Shown: positions 25,349-32,384 of the stretch, piece by piece
How the letters are laid out: the number at the start of each line of letters is the position of its first letter
Position numbering within the stretch: position 1 is the first letter of the stretch
Assembly (NCBI GenBank): GCA_023253795.1
Contig: JALRFG010000006.1
Location: 1-32,384 of the forward strand
DNA from: Methylocystis sp.
GTDB lineage: Bacteria > Pseudomonadota > Alphaproteobacteria > Rhizobiales > Beijerinckiaceae
Direction: 5' to 3'
Length of the DNA: 32,384 nt
Translations under genes and position numbers: made by a program
The notes under the pieces: generated by a model
Database searches by the model: none
What the model was told of the DNA's origin: nothing
What the model saw: only the letters and a program-made list of their open reading frames with translations

Positions 25349-26728
25349 CTATTTCTTCGCTTTTTCTTTTTTTGCTGTCTGCATGGCGCGGAAGTTTTTC
25401 GCCCAGCCGGATATTTCCATCTGGCGGCCGCGCGCGACAGCGAGCGCGTCGTCGGCGACATTCTTTGTCACCACCGAACCGGAGCCCACATAGGCGCCGG
25501 CGCCGATCGTGACAGGCGCCACCAGCGCCGAATTGGAGCCGATAAAGGCGTTTGCGCCAATCACGGTGCGATATTTGAAAAAGCCGTCGTAATTGCAGGT
25601 GATTGTGCCGGCGCCGATGTTGGCGTTGGCGCCGATGTCCGCGTCGCCGATATAGGTCAGATGATTGACCTTCGCGCCCTGCGCGATGTCGGCGTTCTTG
25701 ATCTCGACGAAATTGCCGACCTTTGCCTTGTCGGCGAGTCGTGCGCCGGGACGCAGGCGCGCATAAGGGCCGATGGTCGCCATCGGTCCGATGGTTGCGC
25801 CTTCAAGATGCGAGAAGGCGTGGATCACTACGCCGTCGCCAACCGTGACGCCCGGTCCAAATACGACGTGCGGCTCAATCAGCACGTCACGACCCAGAAG
25901 AGTGTCGTGCGAGAAGAAAACGGTTTCCGGCGCAATCATGGTGACGCCGGCGGCCATCGCCGCGCGCCGCAGTCGCGTTTGCAAAACGGCTTCCGCCTGC
26001 GCCAGCTGGATGCGGTCGTTGACGCCGAGCACTTCCGTTTCATCGGCGACGACAACGCGTGTCTCCAGTCCGTCGGCGCGTGCGAGTTCGACAATGTCGG
26101 TCAGATAATATTCGCCCTTGGCGTTCTCGGCGCCGATCCGTCCCATAAGGTCGAGGGCGCGACGACCGTCGATCGCCATCAGCCCGGCGTTGCTGAGCCG
26201 AATGGCGCGTTCGGCCTCGGACGCGTCTTTTTCTTCCCGGATGGCCATGAGGCGGCCGGCGTCGTCCTGCAACAGACGACCGTAACCAAAGGGATTGTCC
26301 GCCATGAAGCCGAGCGCTGCGACGCTGGCGCCATCGGCCAGCGCGACGCGCAGAGCGTGGATCGTCTCGCCGGTGACGAGCGGGGTGTCGGCGAAAAGGA
26401 CGATCAGATCGTCATAGCCGGCGGCGATGGCCTCTTGTGCGGCGAGGACGGCGTGGGCGGTGCCAAGCCGCTCGGTCTGGACAAAGACCTGTGAGTGCGG
26501 GGCAAGTTTCTGCGCCTCGGCGCGCACATCTTCGCGGCCGGGGCCGACGACGACGGCGACATCCGCCACCTTCGCCGCTGCGACGCTGGCCAGCACATGC
26601 GCCAGCATCGATCGGCCGGCGACTGCATGCAGAACTTTGGCCGTGTCGGATTTCATCCGCGTGCCCTCACCGGCGGCGAGAACGACGGCGAGCGCTTTTC
26701 GAGGGGCGGACGGCTTGGTGGACAGCAT
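25349..26728 (-). CDS. glmU: bifunctional UDP-GlcNAc pyrophosphorylase/glucosamine-1-phosphate acetyltransferase
   Basis: GlmU carries out the last two steps to UDP-GlcNAc: acetylation of glucosamine-1-phosphate and uridylation. The N-terminal uridyltransferase shows LAVVLAAGEGTRMKSDTAKVLH, then QTERLGTAHAV, ADTPLVTGE and NAGLMAIDG. The left-handed beta-helix acetyltransferase shows ATIGPMATIGPYARLRPGA, KVGNFVEIKNADIAQGAKVNHLTYIGDADIG and NIGAGTITCNYDGFFKYRTVIG, and the short C-terminal arm is basic. ATG 26728 gives 459 residues, the family length; an in-frame extension to 26911 would add 61 unrelated residues across the promoter region. It is the first gene of glmU-glmS and is divergent from opgG. 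Confidence 0.96.
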   Translation of the reverse strand: MLSTKPSAPRKALAVVLAAGEGTRMKSDTAKVLHAVAGRSMLAHVLASVAAAKVADVAVVVGPGREDVRAEAQKLAPHSQVFVQTERLGTAHAVLAAQEAIAAGYDDLIVLFADTPLVTGETIHALRVALADGASVAALGFMADNPFGYGRLLQDDAGRLMAIREEKDASEAERAIRLSNAGLMAIDGRRALDLMGRIGAENAKGEYYLTDIVELARADGLETRVVVADETEVLGVNDRIQLAQAEAVLQTRLRRAAMAAGVTMIAPETVFFSHDTLLGRDVLIEPHVVFGPGVTVGDGVVIHAFSHLEGATIGPMATIGPYARLRPGARLADKAKVGNFVEIKNADIAQGAKVNHLTYIGDADIGANANIGAGTITCNYDGFFKYRTVIGANAFIGSNSALVAPVTIGAGAYVGSGSVVTKNVADDALAVARGRQMEISGWAKNFRAMQTAKKEKAKK

Positions 26729-26825
26729 GGCGGTCGCGACAATCTGTTGATGAAAAGGCGTGACGAAAACAGGCGCGACCCAGCCGCGCCAATGATTTTT
26801 CAAATTGTTTCTATGCAGATTCGGG

Positions 26826-26846
26826 GGGGCGGGAGCAAGCCGCCCC
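26826..26846. repeat. GC-rich hairpin in the glmU/opgG divergent region
   Basis: A seven-base-pair inverted repeat (GGGGCGG, seven-base loop, CCGCCCC) sits about 98 bases before glmU and 115 before opgG. No T-run follows on either strand, so it is not a terminator. It could be a leader structure, a protein site or chance in GC-rich DNA. Confidence 0.3.
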
Positions 26847-26961
26847 TTGGGCCTGAACAGGGCGGAAAACCGGCAAGAAAAGCTTTTGCTTCGGTTTATT
26901 CCTGTATACATGATGTTCCAGCGATTTGACGCCCCGCCGCCGCCCTCTCACCCGGTTCCTT

Positions 26962-28497
26962 ATGTTTGAACGTCGAGACGTCCTGAAGGCTGCCTTTGGC
27001 GCCATGGCCGCCGGTCTGAGTCCGGCCCGCGCGGGCGCAGAAGGCGCGCCGCCTTCGCCGCCCCCCGCCGCGCCGGTTTTTAATCGCGAGACGGTCGTCG
27101 ATCTTGCCCGCACTGTCGCGGCGAAACCCTACGCGCCGCCGCCCGGCGAGTTGCGCGATCCCTTCGCCGGCCTGAGCTATGAGCAATTCGTCGGCATCAA
27201 AACGAAGCCGGGCGCGGCGATTTGGGCAGGCGAAAACAAAGGCTTCGCGATCGAGCCCCTGCATCGCGGCCATATCTTCACCGCCGCTGTTGATCTGTAT
27301 TTTGTCGAAAACGGCGTCGCGACGCGGCTCCCCTATGATCAGGGGCGGTTCGATTATGGCGGTCTGAAAACGCCGGAAAAACTGCCGGATCTCAGCTATT
27401 CCGGCTTCCGTGTGCTGCATACGGGCGCCAATGGCGCGGAAGCCGAGCTGGCTATTTTTCAGGGCGCGAGCTTCTACCGGGCGGTCGCCGCCGGGCAAAA
27501 CCTCGGCGTCACGGCCCGTGGCCTGTCGATCCGCACCGCCGACCCGCGCGGCGAGGAATTCCCGTTTTTCCGGATCTTCTGGATCGAGAAGCCGGCGCTG
27601 GGCGACAATACGCTGGTGATCCATGCGCTGCTTGACGCGCCGAGCGTCGCTGGCGCCTATCGGTTCACGTTGCGGCCGGCCGAGGCCACCATCGTCGATA
27701 CCGAGCTGACGCTGTTCCCCCGCACCAATATCGACCATTACGGCCTCGCCGGCTTCGCGGCGATGTCGCTCTACACGCCGCTGGATCGCCACCGGGCCGA
27801 CGAGCTGCGTCCGATGGTGGCGGCCGCCAATGGCCTTCAGATGCTGACCGGCGCGAATGAGTGGCTGTGGCGGCCGGTCTCCAACCGCGAAAGCCTGCAA
27901 TTCTCGTCTTTCGTCGACGGTAATCCCAAGGGATTCGGCGCGCTGGTGCGCGACCGCGACATCGCCGACTATCAGGACGACGACCAGCATTTTGAGCGCC
28001 GCCCGTCGCTGTGGATTGAACCGCTGGGCGAATGGGGGCCGGGCGCCATCCAGCTCGTCGAGATCCCTTCGGAGTCGGAAAACAACGAAAATATCGTCGC
28101 TTACTGGCGCCCCATGACGCCATTGCTCGCCGGATTGGCGACCACCTTCGCCTATCGGCAGTTCTGGTGCTGGGAGCCGCCGGCGCGGCCGCCGCTGGCG
28201 ATTGCGACCGAGTCTCGCTCCGGCCGGGTTTCGGGCGGCAAGCATCGCCGTTTTCTTGTCGTTTTTTCAGGCGATGTGCTTGCTGACGCCGGCCGCACGG
28301 CGAATCTGACCGCAGCCTTGGTCACCTCTCCCGGCGCGGCGACGAACGTCAGGACCTTTCTCAATCCGGCGGCGAAGAATTGCCGCGTGGTGTTCGATAT
28401 TGATCCGGCGGCGGAAAATTTTTGCGAAATGCGGCTTGTCCTGAAATCGGGCGAGCAGGCGATCAGCGAGACCTGGCTCTATAGATGGACACCCTGA
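26962..28497 (+). CDS. opgG: periplasmic glucan biosynthesis protein, OpgG/OpgD family
   Basis: This protein acts in the periplasm on the glucan backbone made by OpgH to form osmoregulated periplasmic glucans. It has 511 residues from ATG 26962. The N-terminus MFERRDVLKAAFGAMAAG has a twin-arginine-like RRxVLK followed by a hydrophobic stretch, as in E. coli OpgD, so Tat export is likely. The family blocks are LSYEQFVGIKTKP, GFAIEPLHRGHIF, DYGGLKTPEKLPDLSYSGFR, FQGASFYRAVA, SLYTPLDRHRADELRP and RPSLWIEPLGEWGPG. An in-frame TTG at 26926 is possible but spoils the signal. No clear ribosome site is seen. The stop overlaps the opgH start by 13 bases, so they are coupled. Confidence 0.9.
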   Translation: MFERRDVLKAAFGAMAAGLSPARAGAEGAPPSPPPAAPVFNRETVVDLARTVAAKPYAPPPGELRDPFAGLSYEQFVGIKTKPGAAIWAGENKGFAIEPLHRGHIFTAAVDLYFVENGVATRLPYDQGRFDYGGLKTPEKLPDLSYSGFRVLHTGANGAEAELAIFQGASFYRAVAAGQNLGVTARGLSIRTADPRGEEFPFFRIFWIEKPALGDNTLVIHALLDAPSVAGAYRFTLRPAEATIVDTELTLFPRTNIDHYGLAGFAAMSLYTPLDRHRADELRPMVAAANGLQMLTGANEWLWRPVSNRESLQFSSFVDGNPKGFGALVRDRDIADYQDDDQHFERRPSLWIEPLGEWGPGAIQLVEIPSESENNENIVAYWRPMTPLLAGLATTFAYRQFWCWEPPARPPLAIATESRSGRVSGGKHRRFLVVFSGDVLADAGRTANLTAALVTSPGAATNVRTFLNPAAKNCRVVFDIDPAAENFCEMRLVLKSGEQAISETWLYRWTP

Positions 28498-30686
28498 CCG
28501 ACGCGCACGCTCCGAACGCCGCTTCCGCCTCCCATAACGCCGCCCTGCCGCCGACCCCGACCGAGAACCGGCTATCCATGCCGGCGCAAAGTCTCTTCAA
28601 ATATGACACGCATCACGTGCGTCGCCCGGCGGCTCCGTGGCTTTGGCGCACGCCCTGGCTGGCGCGGCTGGTCGTCTATGGCGGCGGCTTCGCGCTGACC
28701 GCCTATGGCGGCTACCAGATGTATCGGGTCATCGACGTTGGCGGCGTCACCGCGCTGAAGTGGGCGCTGCTGGCGTTGTTCCTGCTGAACTTCTCCTGGA
28801 TTGCGCTGAGCTTTTGCAGCGCCGTCGTCGGTTTCGTTCTGCTGCTGAACAAGCGTCCGACGCCGGTCCTGCCCACGGAGTTGCGTGAGAAAACCGCCGT
28901 CGTCATGCCGATCTACAATGAGGCGCCGAGCCGGGTGTTCGCCGCCTTGCAGACGATTTTCGAGGATGTGCAGGCGACGGGACTGGGCGAGAGCTTCGAC
29001 TGGTTCTTTCTCTCCGACACCACCAATCCCGACGTCTGGATCGCGGAGGAGCGCGCGTTCATCGCGTTGCGTCGCCGGCTTGGGCCGCAGGCGCGCGTCT
29101 TTTATCGACGCCGAGAAAAGAACACGAGCCGCAAGGCGGGCAATATTGAAGATTTTGTCACGCGCTGGGGCGGCGCCTATGCGCATATGGTGGTGCTTGA
29201 CGCCGACAGTCTGATGACCGGACCGACCATCGTCAAACTGGCGTCGGCGATGGAGGCGGACCCCGACAGCGGCATCATTCAGACCCTGCCGCTGATCATT
29301 AATCGCAACACGCTTTTCGCGCGCGTCCAGCAATTTGCGGCGCGCATCTATGGTCCCGTCATCGCCATGGGCCTGTCGGCCTGGATGGGTCGCGACGGCA
29401 ATTACTGGGGCCATAACGCAATCATTCGGACGGAAGCTTTCGCGCGACATTGCGGTCTGCCCGATCTGCCCGGCAAGCCGCCGTTTGGCGGCCATATCCT
29501 TAGCCATGATTTCGTTGAGGCGGCGCTGATCCGTCGCGCGGGTTATGCGGTGTACATGATCCCGACGCTCGGCGGCTCCTTTGAGGAAAGTCCGCCGTCG
29601 CTGATTGACGTGTCGATCCGCGATCGTCGCTGGTGTCAGGGTAATTTGCAGCATTCGCGCGTGCTGTTCGCGCGCGGGCTGCACTGGGCGTCGCGCCAGC
29701 ATTTTCTCACCGGCATTTTCGGTTATCTCACCTCGCCGTTGTGGCTGATGCAGTTGCTCGTCGGCATCATCATCGTGATTCAGGCGAGCTATCTGAAGCC
29801 GGAATATTTCACCGGCGACTTTGCGCTGTTTCCGACCTTCCCGCGCTTCGACGCCGAACGTTCGCTGCAGCTTTTCGCATTAACGATGAGCATTCTGCTG
29901 GCGCCGAAATTCTTTGGCCTGCTTGTCGCGATCTATGAAACCGAAACGCGCCGCGGTTCCGGCGGCGCGATCATGCTGTTGATCTCGACGCTTTTCGAAA
30001 TCGTGCTTTCCGCCTTGCTGGCGCCGATCATGATGCTGATCCAGACCGGGCATGTCGTGCATATTGTGTTCGGCTTCGACACCGGCTGGGATCCGCAACG
30101 CCGCGACGACGGTTCGGTGCCGCTTGTCGACATCATTCGTCGCCATCGCTGGCATATGGTGTTGGGCGTCGTGACCCTGTTCGCGGGTCTGTTGATCTCG
30201 ACCTCTCTGGTGGCGTGGATGTCGCCGACCATCGCCGGTTTGATTTTGGCGATCCCGATTTCCTGGCTGACCAGCCAGCGCTGGCTGGGGCTGGTGTTTC
30301 GTCGCGCCGGCGTTCTGGTGACGCCGGAAGAAACGACGACGCCGCCCATCGCCAAACGCGGCAAGGCATTGTCCAAGGCGCTGGCGCGCGTGGATGAGGA
30401 TGAGGTCAACGGACTGCTTGCGTTGCACGCCGATCCGGAACTGCGGAGACTGCATGAAGAATGGCTGCCGGCCCGCAAGCCGCGTCAGCGTGGCGTGATC
30501 GCTGCTGACCGCGCCATGGCCGAAGCCAAGATCGCCGACGCGGAAACAATTGAGGACGCCGTGCAATGGCTCAATCGCGGTGAGCGTCTGGTGACGCTCT
30601 CGGATCGCGCCTTGATCGGCATGATTGCGCGCTTGCCGCACAAGACCGAACTGACGACCCGCAGCGACGCCCGGGCGGCGGAATGA
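28485..30686 (+). CDS. opgH: glucan glucosyltransferase OpgH (MdoH)
   Basis: OpgH is the inner-membrane GT2 enzyme that polymerises glucose from UDP-glucose into the backbone of periplasmic glucans and passes it across the membrane. The 733-residue protein has two membrane segments at about 60-82 and 88-118. The cytoplasmic catalytic domain has VVMPIYNEAPSRVFA, LSDTTNPD, the metal-binding DADS near 239, GHNAIIR, GGHILSHDFVEAALIRRAGY and the Q/R/W-type RRWCQGNLQH near 381. More membrane segments follow to about 600. It is shorter than the 847-residue E. coli protein. Its start lies inside opgG, and its stop overlaps the DUF952 start (ATGA), making a tight operon. Confidence 0.95.
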   Translation: MDTLTDAHAPNAASASHNAALPPTPTENRLSMPAQSLFKYDTHHVRRPAAPWLWRTPWLARLVVYGGGFALTAYGGYQMYRVIDVGGVTALKWALLALFLLNFSWIALSFCSAVVGFVLLLNKRPTPVLPTELREKTAVVMPIYNEAPSRVFAALQTIFEDVQATGLGESFDWFFLSDTTNPDVWIAEERAFIALRRRLGPQARVFYRRREKNTSRKAGNIEDFVTRWGGAYAHMVVLDADSLMTGPTIVKLASAMEADPDSGIIQTLPLIINRNTLFARVQQFAARIYGPVIAMGLSAWMGRDGNYWGHNAIIRTEAFARHCGLPDLPGKPPFGGHILSHDFVEAALIRRAGYAVYMIPTLGGSFEESPPSLIDVSIRDRRWCQGNLQHSRVLFARGLHWASRQHFLTGIFGYLTSPLWLMQLLVGIIIVIQASYLKPEYFTGDFALFPTFPRFDAERSLQLFALTMSILLAPKFFGLLVAIYETETRRGSGGAIMLLISTLFEIVLSALLAPIMMLIQTGHVVHIVFGFDTGWDPQRRDDGSVPLVDIIRRHRWHMVLGVVTLFAGLLISTSLVAWMSPTIAGLILAIPISWLTSQRWLGLVFRRAGVLVTPEETTTPPIAKRGKALSKALARVDEDEVNGLLALHADPELRRLHEEWLPARKPRQRGVIAADRAMAEAKIADAETIEDAVQWLNRGERLVTLSDRALIGMIARLPHKTELTTRSDARAAE

Positions 30687-31027
30687 GCCGCATCTATAAA
30701 ATCATCTCTGCGCCGGAATGGCGCGCGGCGGAGGCGGCGGGCGTCTTTCATGGCGCAGAGATCGATCTCACTGACGGCTATATTCATTTCTCCACCGCCG
30801 AACAGACGCGCGAAACGGCGGCGAAACATTTTGCCGGTCAGTCCGATCTGCTGCTGGTCGCCGTCGACGTCGCGCATCTGGGCGATGCGCTGAAATGGGA
30901 AGCATCGCGCGGCGGCGCGTTGTTTCCGCATCTTTACGCCCCGCTCTCGCTCAATGCGGTGACAAGCGTTGCGCCTCTGCCGCTTGCCGCGGATGGCGCG
31001 CATAATTTTGATGGGCTTCTCGCATGA
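30683..31027 (+). CDS. DUF952 family protein
   Basis: This is a 114-residue cytoplasmic protein of the DUF952 family, small and widespread, of unknown function. It shows IYKIISAPEWRAAEAAGVFHGAEIDLTDGYIHFSTAEQTRETAAKHF in three adjoining parts: the opening strand-helix, GAEIDLTDGYIHFS and the AEQTRETAAKHF helix. LLLVAVDVAHLGDALKWEASRGGALFPHLYAPL follows. The fold is thought to be related to ADP-ribosyltransferase-like domains, but activity is unproven. It is joined to opgH and pyrD by four-base ATGA overlaps at both ends. The DUF952-pyrD pair recurs in many alphaproteobacteria (from memory), so a link to nucleotide metabolism is more likely than to glucan synthesis. Confidence 0.88.
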   Translation: MSRIYKIISAPEWRAAEAAGVFHGAEIDLTDGYIHFSTAEQTRETAAKHFAGQSDLLLVAVDVAHLGDALKWEASRGGALFPHLYAPLSLNAVTSVAPLPLAADGAHNFDGLLA

Positions 31028-32091
31028 TCGATCTGTTTGGTCTTGCCGCCGCCGGTCTTCGCTGTCTGGACGCCGAGGATGCGCATCGCACGACCATCGC
31101 GGCGCTGAAACTGTTGCCGCCGCGTGCGCCAGCGCAGGATGATCCGCGTCTGGCGGTTTCAGCTTTCGGACTTTCTTTTCCCAATCCGGTCGGCCTCGCC
31201 GCCGGTTTCGATAAGGACGCCGAGGTTGCGGACGCCATGCTGGGTTTTGGCTTTGGGTTTGTCGAGGTCGGCACGCTGACGCCGCTGGCCCAGCCCGGCA
31301 ATGCGCGGCCGCGCGCCTTTCGATTGAGCGAGGATCGCGGCGTTATCAATCGTTACGGCTTCAACAACGGCGGTCATTCGCCGGCGCTGGCGCGCTTGCG
31401 CGCACGGCAGGGACGCGAAGGAATTGTCGGCGTCAATGTCGGCTCCAACAAGGACGCAAGCGATCGCATCGCCGATTATGTCGCCGGCGTGCGCGCTTTC
31501 GCTGATGTCGCAAACTATTTCACCATCAATATCAGTTCGCCCAACACGCCGGGTCTGCGCGACTTGCAGGAGCCGTCGGCGCTCGCCGATTTGCTGGCGC
31601 GGGTGATCGACGCGCGGGATGCGTCGCCGACGCGTCGTCCGGTGTTGCTCAAGATCGCACCCGATCTTGAGCTCGCGCAGCTTGATGGAATCGTGCGCGT
31701 GGCGCGCAATGCGCGCATCGATGGCATGATTGTCTCCAACACCACCATCTCGCGTCCCGCAACCTTGCGCTCCTCGCTGGCGACGGAGGGCGGCGGTCTT
31801 TCCGGGGCGCCGCTCTTCGATCTCTCGACGCAGATGCTGGCGCAGACTTTTGTTCGCGTCGAAAGACAGTTTCCGCTGATCGGCGTCGGCGGAATCGACA
31901 GCGCCGAAAAAGCCCTCGCCAAGATCGAGGCGGGCGCGACGCTCGTGCAGCTTTATTCCGCGCTGGTTTACGAAGGGCCGGGGCTGGTTACGCGGATCAA
32001 GCGCGGGCTGCTTGAACGTCTTGAGCGTGAGAACGTCGCGCTACCGGCGCTGGTCGGTCGTCGCGCGCAGCATTACGCGACGCTTTCATAG
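31024..32091 (+). CDS. pyrD: dihydroorotate dehydrogenase (quinone), class 2
   Basis: PyrD oxidises dihydroorotate to orotate in pyrimidine synthesis and passes electrons to the quinone pool at the inner membrane. The 355-residue protein has the class 2 N-terminal helical extension (FGLAAAGLRCLDAEDAHR). FNPVGLAAGFDKD-like FMN contacts follow (FPNPVGLAAGFDKDAEV), then EVGTLTPLAQPGNARPRAF, NRYGFNN and INISSPNTPGL with catalytic S172. Later come LLKIAPDL, VSNTTISRP, GGLSGAPLF and LIGVGGIDSAEKA with LVQLYSALVYEGPGL. The ATG overlaps the DUF952 stop, so translation is coupled. It is the fourth and probably last gene of the opgG operon; no strong terminator is seen in the 66 bases before the next gene. 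Confidence 0.96.
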   Translation: MIDLFGLAAAGLRCLDAEDAHRTTIAALKLLPPRAPAQDDPRLAVSAFGLSFPNPVGLAAGFDKDAEVADAMLGFGFGFVEVGTLTPLAQPGNARPRAFRLSEDRGVINRYGFNNGGHSPALARLRARQGREGIVGVNVGSNKDASDRIADYVAGVRAFADVANYFTINISSPNTPGLRDLQEPSALADLLARVIDARDASPTRRPVLLKIAPDLELAQLDGIVRVARNARIDGMIVSNTTISRPATLRSSLATEGGGLSGAPLFDLSTQMLAQTFVRVERQFPLIGVGGIDSAEKALAKIEAGATLVQLYSALVYEGPGLVTRIKRGLLERLERENVALPALVGRRAQHYATLS

Positions 32092-32157
32092 GCAGGCGCC
32101 CGATGCTATTGGCGCGCAATCTTAATATCCATCATCCCTGAACAAAAAGGAACGATC

Positions 32158-32384
32158 ATGAGCGAACATATCTGGCTGGCGACGGGCGAAGCGACAGTTT
32201 TGGCGGCGGACGGACAATATACCGACGCCATGCCGGAAGTTCTGATCGGCAATGTGAAGGGTCCGGTCGGCCATGCCTTCGCCTCGATGACGGGACAGGT
32301 CGCGGGCCATCCGCGCATGTTTGTCATTCGCGACCTCAACCAGCAGGTCCGTCCGGCGACGATGATGACCACCAAGATGACGGT
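32158..32384 (+). CDS. formaldehyde-activating enzyme (Fae) family protein, 5' part
   Basis: The first 75 codons of a Fae-family gene are present and the rest lies beyond the right edge. Fae condenses formaldehyde with tetrahydromethanopterin in methylotrophs. Similarity is seen in GEATVLAADGQ, EVLIGNVKGPVGHAFASM, GHPRMFVIRDLNQQVRPATMM and TKMT, which line up with LIx[37 protein letters not shown]-type blocks of classical Fae. In my alignment the catalytic histidine (His17) falls on methionine 25, so this is probably a Fae paralogue (Fae2/Fae3-like) with a changed role. An AAAAAGGA ends six bases before ATG 32158, a good ribosome site. It is the best clue that the organism uses one-carbon compounds. 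Confidence 0.8.
   Translation, partial: MSEHIWLATGEATVLAADGQYTDAMPEVLIGNVKGPVGHAFASMTGQVAGHPRMFVIRDLNQQVRPATMMTTKMT

Overview
The window reads as chromosomal DNA of a GC-rich alphaproteobacterium of the order Rhizobiales (Hyphomicrobiales). The signs are the housekeeping genes, heavy use of GCG/GCC/CGC codons, an HWE-type sensor kinase, a DUF2244 protein and an opgG-opgH pair. The gene cut by the right edge encodes a formaldehyde-activating-enzyme (Fae) family protein, which points to a methylotroph or methanotroph of the Methylocystaceae/Beijerinckiaceae type. The genus is inferred and not proven. I see no tRNA, rRNA, CRISPR array, insertion sequence, integrase or phage gene.

Layout. Bases 1-2576 (minus strand) hold a nitrate/sulfonate/taurine-type ABC importer: binding protein, permease and ATPase. 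The ATPase frame runs without a stop into an internal piece of carB, which continues off the left edge. Two gene fragments joined in one frame look like an assembly or rearrangement junction, and alanine and aspartate codon choice changes at the join. Bases 2693-5799 hold parE (topoisomerase IV subunit B), overlapped by a PAS-HWE histidine kinase. Bases 5811-9383 hold mutT, two tandem HdeA-like periplasmic proteins, argJ and a parvulin-type isomerase. Bases 9477-18832 are mostly single housekeeping or conserved genes: glnE, a DUF815 ATPase, a secreted cupin, nth, DUF2244, DedA, an unrecognised 117-residue protein behind a PhoB-like promoter, a glyoxalase-like VOC protein, an extended CDF metal transporter and xseB.

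Bases 18872-32091 are dominated by envelope and UDP-sugar functions. First comes a glycosyltransferase made of two full-length tandem copies of one domain. A divergent GT-A glycosyltransferase and a stand-alone LptF/LptG-like permease follow. Then glmU-glmS make UDP-GlcNAc. Divergent from these, opgG-opgH-DUF952-pyrD are joined by short start/stop overlaps. OpgH uses UDP-glucose, and PyrD and GlmU feed uridine nucleotide and UDP-sugar pools, so the neighbourhood is coherent although co-regulation is only inferred.

The parts most worth a second look are the ABC/carB junction, the duplicated glycosyltransferase (with its missing start codon) beside the GT-A and LptF-like genes, the HdeA-like pair, the PhoB-like promoter of the orphan gene, and the Fae homologue that seems to lack the usual catalytic histidine. 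I did not find a clearly new multi-gene system. The glycosyltransferase/permease module is the best candidate for an uncharacterised pathway.
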